Assembly: GCF_023375815.1 (NCBI RefSeq)
Contig: NZ_CP067412.1
Coordinates: 6,386,001 to 6,450,000 of the forward strand
DNA: 64,000 nucleotides
Reading direction: 5' to 3'
From: Pseudomonas sp. HS6
Lineage (GTDB): Bacteria > Pseudomonadota > Gammaproteobacteria > Pseudomonadales > Pseudomonadaceae
Shown one piece after another: positions 8,897 to 14,888 of this stretch. Below the pieces are notes generated by a model. It saw only the letters and a program-made list of their open reading frames with translations, made no database searches and was not told the DNA's origin. Made by a program: the position numbers and the translations under genes. The stretch's first letter is position 1. The number at the start of each line of letters is the position of its first letter.

Positions 8897-9040
8897 GGGA
8901 CCAAGTGCCGGTTGTCGAGGTTGGCAAAGCGACTGTGAATAGGAGCTAAGGTGGCCAGAGCGATGGAAAATAGGCAGCTACACTTGGCTTGCTCTCACAG
9001 ATCTATCTGATCTGGGCGACGAGATACTAAGGAAAAAGCT

Positions 9041-9760
9041 ATGCCATCTCGCAAACGACCCAAGACTTTGAAGCGCAACATTGCCGATCATCACATAAAC
9101 ATTCGACGTTGGAAGCGTTGGTTGCCAGGAATGAAACGAGACCTATCCGACTTGCTCAGTAAAAGAGAGACGTTCTGGGAACTGCAGGAGGTTGCGAACG
9201 AAAATCCTAAAATCATGAACCCATACAGCTTTTTTGATTGGATGTGCAGGAACTACGTCGTTTCTCAGGCTATCGGAATACGCAGCTTCATAGATCAGAG
9301 CCGCGACTCTCGCTCTCTCTGGCGTATGCTCTACGAGATGCTGGAAAACCCAGGCATCATAAATCGAGAAAATCATGTTCGAATGTATGGCAGAACACAG
9401 ATAGGTCCTGAGCTAGGCCACATGACGTTCAACAATGTTGTTGGAAAAGGGCGCTCTCATCTAGCTCAGCAGGCAACTCGATCTGATCTGCGCGTCTTGG
9501 AGGATGCAAGTGAGCGCGTCAAGCGTTTCGTCAACAAACGGATCGCGCATAGAACTTCGCCCGGAGAACTAAGACGCTTACCGAAATTTGATGAACTCGA
9601 CATGGCCCTTCAAAAGCTTGACGAGATATTCTGTAAATACAATCTACTCTTGACCGGTGAAGGGATAAGCTCTCTGCATGCCGTAAGGCAATTCAACTGG
9701 CGCGACGTTCTTTTGGAGCCTTGGATTCTTAAGGGTAGTAAGCTCCACCCGGATACCTAG
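9041..9760 (+). CDS. HEPN/AbiU2-like protein of unknown function
   Basis: A 239-aa basic helical protein with no signal peptide. The segment NKRIAHR at 165-171 looks like the conserved (R)NKxxAH motif of AbiU2-type HEPN domains, many of which are RNases in abortive-infection or toxin systems. The upstream part (SLWRMLYEMLENPG near 92-105) fits the helical core. The classical RX4-6H spacing is not exact here: the nearest Arg at 162 is seven residues before His170, so catalytic activity is doubtful. AAGGA lies upstream of the start. Base composition is more AT-rich than the core genes around it. Being next to a tRNA and an integrase remnant, it is plausibly transferred cargo. The function is inference. 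Confidence 0.55.
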   Translation: MPSRKRPKTLKRNIADHHINIRRWKRWLPGMKRDLSDLLSKRETFWELQEVANENPKIMNPYSFFDWMCRNYVVSQAIGIRSFIDQSRDSRSLWRMLYEMLENPGIINRENHVRMYGRTQIGPELGHMTFNNVVGKGRSHLAQQATRSDLRVLEDASERVKRFVNKRIAHRTSPGELRRLPKFDELDMALQKLDEIFCKYNLLLTGEGISSLHAVRQFNWRDVLLEPWILKGSKLHPDT

Positions 9761-9789
9761 CCACTCTTTGAATCCAATAGAGTTCTGAT

Positions 9790-10404
9790 TTAATCGAACG
9801 CAAAAGGAAACTCCCAGGCGCAATTGTCCCTTAGCCGGTTATAGATACCTTGCTGGTCATCCAACTCCTCATGGTTGGCTAAATCCAAGTAGTAGTTGAG
9901 TCCGTCGTACACGTAGTAAATCAGCCATTCGCCTGTGAGGGCGCGCCTGTTTCGTCTTGCTTCGATTCCTCCGTAGACGAGGGCGTGTGATATTTGATTA
10001 GCTTTGACATTTCGATACTTCTCCATGTCCGAGTCATCTTCCTCCACTAATAAAATCTCATGCAGCTTTTCTTTAAGTAATCGGTGCTTAAGGGCGTATT
10101 CGCTAAACCATTTATTTTGTATGTTTTGTGGCAGATGGTATGCATCAAAGTAATGTTTGTGCCAAAAGCGACCAAGGATGGGGCCTCTGAATTTCTCAGC
10201 CGCTTTTGTACCAGTTGGTCGGCTGGTAGGCGTTTTTTCGAGTAGAGCAATCTCATCCAACACCGAAAATTTATTAATCCGTCGGAGTATTGACCCGTTG
10301 TGCAGGCGCAATGCAAGGCACTGGCTCATGCGATGTGAGTAAAGCTGCGATAGGGATACGTTTTTTTTAAGCAGCAGTGATTCATATCTATGCAGCAAAG
10401 GCAT
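9790..10404 (-). CDS. Unknown 204-aa accessory protein
   Basis: I do not recognise a named family. The protein is soluble and rich in aromatic residues, with a notable central stretch GRFWHKHYFDAYHLPQNIQN and a C-terminus ending CAWEFPFAFD. A strong GAGGAG lies 7 nt before the ATG at 10404. It begins only about 35 bp after the end of the decayed integrase on the same strand, so the two were probably one transcript in the parent element. It converges on the HEPN-like gene with a 29-bp gap. It looks intact, unlike the integrase, which may mean it is still selected. Confidence 0.55.
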   Translation of the reverse strand: MPLLHRYESLLLKKNVSLSQLYSHRMSQCLALRLHNGSILRRINKFSVLDEIALLEKTPTSRPTGTKAAEKFRGPILGRFWHKHYFDAYHLPQNIQNKWFSEYALKHRLLKEKLHEILLVEEDDSDMEKYRNVKANQISHALVYGGIEARRNRRALTGEWLIYYVYDGLNYYLDLANHEELDDQQGIYNRLRDNCAWEFPFAFD

Positions 10405-10437
10405 TAGGTTTCTCCTCCCCGAGGGTACTCACAGTTT

Positions 10438-10800
10438 TTATAAAACAAGTGCATGCTCAAGCAGACCAATAATGTCCGGCCCATCCTCATTAACCCACGT
10501 CCCACAATGCTGCCGGGTCATGTTCCCATTTGTTTGCCCTATCTGCACGGCCACCCATTCTATCGACGCCTCGCCCGTGAAGAGCAACCGGCTTGCCTAG
10601 GTATGCCGGCATTGACTAGGCACGCGATAACGGGCCCCTCTGTGTTCAAGTGAGACTTCAGAAAACGATCTCGCACAACGAAGCCACTGACATGCGGCAG
10701 ACCGTTCTTGGTGTTCAGGAACGCAAAGTGCAGCTTGTGCTTCCGCGCAGCTTTATTGTCCTGCTCTACGATCTCGACGGTCTGCGCTTTTTTTGACCGG
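10438..10800 (-). pseudogene. Decayed phage-type tyrosine integrase, C-terminal remnant
   Basis: Pieces of the catalytic domain can be read on the minus strand. The first is KHKLHFAFLNTKNGLPHVSG. After a frame change near 10,630 comes RVPSQCRHT, a TAG stop (10597-10599), then ASRLLFTGEASIEWVAVQIG, and a tail ending EDGPDIIGLLEHALVL with TAA at 10438. This is the order of P2/P4-type integrases (QxRHTfAS, LLsaGE, WVAxQmGHt, xYGkW). It is damaged: stop codon, frameshift, the expected GH reads GQ, and the expected nucleophile Tyr of HYGTW reads Cys. The N-terminus is not found. It marks a dead integrated element beside tRNA-Ser. Confidence 0.75.
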
Positions 10801-11108
10801 ATTCATCGCATCGATATTACGCAGCGCATTCCACGCAGGACCGACGAAACGTCTCCGTTCCTTACAACAAGTAGACCTCCTCCCAAACTAGGGTGATGGT
10901 CTCCAAAAACCATGGCCCCACCCAATCATGATCTGCGCCATCAAAAGCTCTTAATTGACAAACTCGCTGTCCCCTTCTGGTTTCGCAAGAAGCCAGGGGT
11001 TTTGTGCATTCTGGTGTCCGGATTTTTTTGCTCACAGAGATGGGATCGGCTTCATTTTACCGGGGCAGTACAATCGCGGTTTTATCTGTGTGTAAAAGGA
11101 CGACTTCC
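10801..11108. other. Degenerate or intergenic DNA before the YbjQ-like gene
   Basis: About 300 bp show no sustained reading frame. The segment aggggttttgtgc near 10,997 repeats part of the tRNA-Ser terminator's 3' arm; this may be chance. The right part must hold the promoter of the YbjQ-like gene. Confidence 0.4.
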
Positions 11109-11429
11109 ATGATCATTTCCACTACCCACTCCATCGAAGGCCGGCAGATCACGGCGTACCTGGACATTGTCAGTGCCGAGTCGGTGCAGGGCGTGAATGT
11201 GATTCGCGATATGTTTGCCGGCATGCGGGACTTTTTCGGTGGGCGTTCGCAGACGCTGGAGCGGGCGTTGAAGGAGGCGCGTGTTCAGGCGACTGACGAG
11301 ATCAAGGAGCGTGCGCGAGCCTTGCAGGCGGATGCGGTGGTCGGGGTAGATTTCGAGATCAGCATGCCGGCGGGGAAGGGCGGCATGGTTGTGGTGTTTG
11401 CGACCGGCACGGCGGTCAAGTTGCGCTAA
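11109..11429 (+). CDS. YbjQ/UPF0145 family protein
   Basis: A 106-aa cytoplasmic protein beginning MIISTTHSIEGRQITAYL. It has the family core RDMFAGMRDFFGGRS and a closing DAVVGVDFEIS segment. Members form pentameric beta-rich rings and are sometimes called heavy-metal-binding, but no function is established. The ATG at 11109 gives the family start; an upstream in-frame codon at 11004 would add unrelated residues. It is monocistronic. Confidence 0.88.
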   Translation: MIISTTHSIEGRQITAYLDIVSAESVQGVNVIRDMFAGMRDFFGGRSQTLERALKEARVQATDEIKERARALQADAVVGVDFEISMPAGKGGMVVVFATGTAVKLR

Positions 11430-11448
11430 GCATCGGTTTGCCGACGGA

Positions 11449-11475
11449 GAGCCCATTCAAGGGAATGGGCTCGTT
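11449..11475. terminator. Weak hairpin between convergent genes
   Basis: A 10-bp perfect stem (gagcccattc / gaatgggctc) lies between the YbjQ-like gene and the convergent proline-rich gene. No T run follows on either strand, so it is a weak terminator at best. Confidence 0.4.
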
Positions 11476-11483
11476 GCTGGCAA

Positions 11484-11768
11484 TCAGCCCTGCGGTTTGA
11501 GCAGGATGGTGCCTTTCGAATCGTAGGTCAGTGGAGTGTCGATCGCGACGAGTGGCGTGCCGGTGGACTGGCCAGGCTGAACCGGGTCTGGATAGTAGAT
11601 GACACCAGGTTTGCCAGGCTGCACCGGGCTAGGCCCGTCCAGTGGCTTGATGACGATTTCACCCGAAGCAAGCTTCTCCTTGAATTTTTCCGCCCCGGCT
11701 TTACCGGCGGCGATCTGCTCGTCCGTGAGCTTTACAACAGGCATCGGTGGGAATCCTTTGATTTCCAT
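11484..11768 (-). CDS. Small proline-rich protein of unknown function
   Basis: A 94-aa protein starting MEIKGFPPMPVVKLTDEQIA. A lysine-rich helix (AGKAGAEKFKEKLASGEI) is followed by proline-rich segments with repeated PVQPG. AAGGAG precedes the ATG at 11768, which is why I reject the longer start at 11807. No signal peptide, membrane helix or recognised domain is visible. A gap of about 240 bp without features follows on the upstream side. Confidence 0.55.
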   Translation of the reverse strand: MEIKGFPPMPVVKLTDEQIAAGKAGAEKFKEKLASGEIVIKPLDGPSPVQPGKPGVIYYPDPVQPGQSTGTPLVAIDTPLTYDSKGTILLKPQG

Positions 11769-12010
11769 GTTCTCTCCTTGAGATTGATTGCGTAGGAAAA
11801 AGGGCAACGGCCAGTCGCCGAGAATCTTTAGCGGTGCAGGACCAACCGCTCATCAAGGTGTTTAAGTTTTGTAGTCCATTCGTCGGGCTCCGGGCAATCT
11901 GAATCACAAGTCCAGGAATGACCGGCTAGTCTCAAAATCCTTGGAGGTCGATATTTTTTCAGGCAAAAGGGTCTTGCCGGTATCGATCCGCTTTTGAAAG
12001 GGGTGAAGAG

Positions 12011-12199
12011 ATGACTGATCCGTATATCGAAGACGACGGGGCTGAATTTCCATTCAACAATTGCGTGCGCTGCGGCCAGACCGAGTATCAGGCGGGTTTT
12101 GGCGAAGATCCGGTGCAGACCGGCAAGATCAAGTCGATAGCACCGAAGGGGCCTAAAGCCAAATTTCTGCCCAAGGTGACGACACGTTCTAGGAAGTAA
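12011..12199 (+). CDS. Small CxxC protein of unknown function (62 aa)
   Basis: The 62-aa reading frame starts MTDPYIEDDGAEFPFNNC and includes a single CVRC pair that could bind metal or be redox-active. The tail is basic (KGPKAKFLPKVTTRSRK). A good AAAGGGGTGAAG ribosome-binding site precedes the ATG and a terminator follows within 20 bp of the stop. This combination makes it a probable real gene. I recognise no family. Confidence 0.55.
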   Translation: MTDPYIEDDGAEFPFNNCVRCGQTEYQAGFGEDPVQTGKIKSIAPKGPKAKFLPKVTTRSRK

Positions 12200-12215
12200 T
12201 CCGGATGCCACACAG

Positions 12216-12240
12216 CCCCGCCATTGAGCGGGGTTTTTTG
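12216..12240 (+). terminator. Terminator after the small CxxC gene
   Basis: A CCCCGC / GCGGGG stem with a 6-nt loop is followed by six T residues. Confidence 0.85.
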
Positions 12241-12315
12241 TTTCTGATTTTTTGAGAAGCGTCCTACAGAAATTGCGGATTCGACTGGTTTCTTTCACAA
12301 ACTTTTCACACCGGT

Positions 12316-12382
12316 CTACGTAGGGTGAAGCCATCCGTTAGAAAGCAAGTCTCCAGCCCGTCTCCCCAGCGGGCTTTTTTTT
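12316..12382 (+). ncRNA. Possible short small RNA with its own terminator
   Basis: A clear terminator (AGCCCG / CGGGCT, then eight Ts, 12355-12382) lies about 140 bp beyond the previous terminator, with no gene between. About 30 nt before it, TCTACGTAG at 12316 resembles an RpoS-type -10 (KCTAYR core). Together these suggest a short transcript of about 55 nt or more, starting near 12,329. There is no promoter proof. The hairpin could instead back up the upstream terminator. Confidence 0.3.
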
Positions 12383-12509
12383 GCCTGCCATAAAACCTTT
12401 TCCAAAATCGCTGTCCAATCGGCGCCAAGTGCGTTGCGACGCTGGACTTTGCCATGGCAACAGCATTCAATCTGCGCCCTTTTTTCTTCCTTCTGTTGAG
12501 GTTTTGGTC

Positions 12510-12878
12510 ATGCGTTTAACTCTGCCTGCTCTGGTTCTGGGGCTTCTGGTTGCTCAAGGTGCAATGGCTGGCGACGGTACCGCCGCACTGGGTGGCGGTC
12601 TGGGTGGCGCGCTCGGTAACGTGGTTGGCCAGAAAATGGGCGGCAGCAGCGGCGCGGCCATCGGCGCCGGCCTGGCCGGCGCGGCTGGCGGTGCGTTGGC
12701 AGCGAAGAAAGGTGCTCGCACCAAAGCGGCCATTGGCGGCGGTGTCGGCGCGGCAGGTGGTTCGGTGATCGGTAACAGCCTGGGCGGCAAGACTGGCGCA
12801 ACCATCGGTGCCGGCCTGGGTGGCGCAGCCGGTGGCGCGGTGGGCAGCAATCTGTCCAAGGGTCACAAGCGTCACTGA
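12510..12878 (+). CDS. Secreted glycine-zipper protein, copy 1
   Basis: A 122-aa exported protein. The signal peptide MRLTLPALVLGLLVAQGAMA is followed by glycine-zipper repeats of the type LGGGLGGALGNVVGQ and GAAIGAGLAGAAGGAL, alternating with a short basic spacer (AAKKGARTKAAIGGGVG). The tail is basic (SKGHKRH). Glycine zippers pack into membranes or amyloid-like sheets, and such proteins are often envelope-associated; no specific role is known. GAGG lies about 9 nt before the ATG. It is paralogous to the next gene and has its own terminator. Confidence 0.8.
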   Translation: MRLTLPALVLGLLVAQGAMAGDGTAALGGGLGGALGNVVGQKMGGSSGAAIGAGLAGAAGGALAAKKGARTKAAIGGGVGAAGGSVIGNSLGGKTGATIGAGLGGAAGGAVGSNLSKGHKRH

Positions 12879-12895
12879 TTGCGAATGCATGTCTG

Positions 12896-12924
12896 AAAAG
12901 GCCCGGCTTTATGCCGGGCCTTTT
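12896..12924 (+). terminator. Terminator after glycine-zipper copy 1
   Basis: A 12-bp perfect stem (AAAAGGCCCGGC / GCCGGGCCTTTT) has a 5-nt loop. Being palindromic and A/T-ended, it can act in both directions. Confidence 0.9.
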
Positions 12925-13014
12925 CGTTGCTGAACGTTTTCCCTGAATGAGCCTCAAATTCCATATAGCCCCTCTCCGGGCATGCCGTCCCGATCCGGGA
13001 CCTGTGAGGTCTGT

Positions 13015-13437
13015 ATGCGCTCGACATTAACTGCAACTGCGTTGGTTATGGGACTGCTCGTGGCTCAAGGCGCCATGGCTGCCGGCGATGGTTCCGCGGC
13101 GGTCGGTGGTGGGCTGGGCGGTGTGCTGGGGAATGTGGTCGGCGGCCAGCTCGGCGGCAGCACGGGGGCGGCGGTGGGTGCCGGCGTAGGTGGTGCGGCT
13201 GGCAGTGCGGTCGGGGCGAACAAACGCAACCGCACGGAAGCCGCCATTGGTGGCGGTCTTGGCGCGGCTGGTGGTTCAGTGCTTGGTAACAGCGTCGGCG
13301 GTTCTACCGGCTCGGCTGTCGGTGCCGGGCTCGGCGGCGCGGCGGGTGGCGCAGTTGGCAACAGCCTGGGTGGCGATGGCGGTAAATCGCACTCTGGGGG
13401 CGGCCACAAGCATAAACACAAGAATCGTCATCATTGA
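13015..13437 (+). CDS. Secreted glycine-zipper protein, copy 2
   Basis: A 140-aa paralogue of the preceding gene. The signal peptide (core TALVMGLLVAQGAMA) is nearly the same, and the same order of glycine-zipper blocks follows (AVGGGLGGVLGNVVGGQLGG; GAAVGAGVGGAAGSAV; TEAAIGGGLGAAGGS). The C-terminus is a histidine/lysine-rich tail ending KHKHKNRHH, which could bind metal. GAGG precedes the ATG at 13015. The pair clearly arose by tandem duplication, but each has its own terminator and presumably its own promoter. Confidence 0.8.
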   Translation: MRSTLTATALVMGLLVAQGAMAAGDGSAAVGGGLGGVLGNVVGGQLGGSTGAAVGAGVGGAAGSAVGANKRNRTEAAIGGGLGAAGGSVLGNSVGGSTGSAVGAGLGGAAGGAVGNSLGGDGGKSHSGGGHKHKHKNRHH

Positions 13438-13454
13438 ATGATCGGTTCTATCTA

Positions 13455-13479
13455 AACCCGGCTTGATGCCGGGTTTTTT
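13455..13479 (+). terminator. Terminator after glycine-zipper copy 2
   Basis: An AACCCGGC / GCCGGGTT stem with a short loop is followed by six Ts. Confidence 0.9.
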
Positions 13480-13560
13480 GTGCCTGCGTGTCATGCGGAG
13501 GAACGATTAGCGACCATACTTTTCGAACGTCGTATACGAATGCGATTGACGAGGTGCACC

Positions 13561-13728
13561 ATGACTCCCGAAACCGAAGGCAAGGAAGAAAAAGGACCGA
13601 GCGGATTGCCGTTTATCAATGATCCGGGGAATGAAGATCCGGGGTCGTTGATGGATGATGCAACGGTTCCGCTTTGGGAGGGTGAGGGGGAGGAGCTTGA
13701 GTATGAGGATTTTGATGATGATGAGTGA
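13561..13728 (+). CDS. Small acidic protein (55 aa)
   Basis: A short, highly acidic protein beginning MTPETEGKEEKGPSGLPFIN and ending in a run of Glu/Asp (EGEELEYEDFDDDE). GAGGTG precedes the ATG at 13561, so I reject longer in-frame starts. No domain or localisation signal is visible. The composition suggests a disordered protein. Function unknown. Confidence 0.6.
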   Translation: MTPETEGKEEKGPSGLPFINDPGNEDPGSLMDDATVPLWEGEGEELEYEDFDDDE

Positions 13729-13861
13729 TGGGGCACTTCCTTCATTGAGCTTGGTGCACACCTAATGATACTTCAGTATTTTCTGCAGCAGTTTTCGCGT
13801 GCTGTCCGTTTAGATAGCATCTTGAATGCGCAGTGGGGGGAGGAGAGTTTTAATTGTTTTT

Positions 13862-13891
13862 AAGGGCCTGAGTCAACAGGCCCTTTTTTGT
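13862..13891. terminator. Bidirectional terminator
   Basis: A 9-bp stem (AAGGGCCTG / CAGGCCCTT) is followed by six Ts. It lies between the small acidic gene and the convergent immunity-like gene. Confidence 0.85.
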
Positions 13892-13899
13892 GGTGGCGC

Positions 13900-14328
13900 C
13901 TAATCTGTATCTCTCGAGTCAGTCAGTACATAAAGATTACTTATTGCTGACATTTTTTTAATTTTTTTGAGTCTTACATATTCTTTGAGTTCTTTTTCAA
14001 CAGTTTCTTCGTCGCAGTATTTTTTATGCTTGGATGGTCTATCGCAAGCGAAGTTGTATAGGCGCCAAGTATCAAATCCGTTGACTTCACCGTTAGGGCC
14101 ATAGTCAAAATCTACGCTTTCTTTCGGTAAGTGGATGAAACATCCGATCCCATGTAATTCGTACTTAACGCCTCCAGTGACTTTTCCGCATCGCTTTATT
14201 GCCTTTGTATGCCAAAGCCTTCGAATATCTCGAGTGCCAAATTCACGCTCAAATACTAAGGTGCCAGACTCCACCGTGGAGATGAAGTCATTTATCAGGA
14301 TTTCCAGAGTTTCATTTCGATCACTCAT
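13900..14328 (-). CDS. Probable immunity protein for the Rhs toxin end
   Basis: A 142-aa soluble protein starting [20 protein letters not shown], with a central [19 protein letters not shown] and [18 protein letters not shown]. It reminds me of the DUF6896 family, from memory only. Its ATG overlaps the stop of the Rhs toxin end by ATGA (14325-14328), the tight coupling expected of a toxin/immunity pair, and it is AT-rich compared with neighbouring core genes. Both facts support the role of immunity protein against that toxin. The pairing is inference from position. Confidence 0.65.
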   Translation of the reverse strand: MSDRNETLEILINDFISTVESGTLVFEREFGTRDIRRLWHTKAIKRCGKVTGGVKYELHGIGCFIHLPKESVDFDYGPNGEVNGFDTWRLYNFACDRPSKHKKYCDEETVEKELKEYVRLKKIKKMSAISNLYVLTDSRDTD

Positions 14329-14888
14329 CTTCTTCTCCGGTGCTCCAATCTATCTAGGCCTACATTATTTGCTGAGTCTAATACGTCCTCAATGCTTTTT
14401 AGAGAACCGTTGTATGTGTTGAGATCAGTTATGAGTCTAATTGTCACATTGGTCGCAGTTTGCCGTGCAGCCGCTGCACGATGGTGCCCGTCCAGAATAT
14501 ATAGGCTGCCGTCATGTTCTATAACGTCAATGGGATATGCTGGATTGTATCCCTCGCGCATTCTATTTTTATAGTCGTCGACTTTCTTGGTTGAGGTTTT
14601 TCCCTCTATTGTATGTACTCGCTTCAAAATTTTTGGATCTATATTGTGAGCAATGGCCGGTAGGTTCGGCTCCCCCTCATCAACCTTAACCCCATTACTT
14701 CCATCTGGAACCTCACAACCCGGCTTATTCGGCGGCGGACAATTGGAGCTCAACCCCAACGGATCCACCCACCCCGTCGGATTCGGCACATACCGGTACT
14801 GATTCAACCCACCCGCCAGCTTCACCGGATCCGGCGTCAGATACCGTCCCACCTCCGGGTCGTAATACCGGTGCCGGTTGTAATGCAG
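14325..14888 (-). CDS. Rhs-family C-terminal toxin fragment, 5' end missing
   Basis: The frame begins abruptly at about 14,888 with [20 protein letters not shown], the conserved end of an Rhs core, and reaches the WVDPLGL junction. A variable toxin end of about 140 aa follows, with a basic/helical linker and [18 protein letters not shown]. The DGHHR motif is typical of ParB/sulfiredoxin-like domains, some of which are nucleases in polymorphic toxins. More than a thousand residues of normal Rhs core, and any start or secretion module, are absent; an internal ATG at 14852 exists but is not a natural start. The sequence changes to an unrelated adhesin gene on the other strand exactly where the Rhs core stops. 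The stop overlaps the immunity gene by 4 nt. Confidence 0.75.
   Translation of the reverse strand: MHYNRHRYYDPEVGRYLTPDPVKLAGGLNQYRYVPNPTGWVDPLGLSSNCPPPNKPGCEVPDGSNGVKVDEGEPNLPAIAHNIDPKILKRVHTIEGKTSTKKVDDYKNRMREGYNPAYPIDVIEHDGSLYILDGHHRAAAARQTATNVTIRLITDLNTYNGSLKSIEDVLDSANNVGLDRLEHRRRR

Larger units (their letters stand above)
8667..9040. other. Intergenic region with a tRNA 3'-end copy and a terminator
   Basis: This 374-bp gap contains the degenerate tRNA 3'-end copy and its hairpin (listed separately). The 150 bp before the next gene probably holds that gene's promoter, but none is distinct. Confidence 0.6.

Noticed and set aside
8133..10800. Active prophage or mobilisable island
   Set aside because: The integrase is broken in several places and no capsid, replication, excisionase or transfer gene is present.
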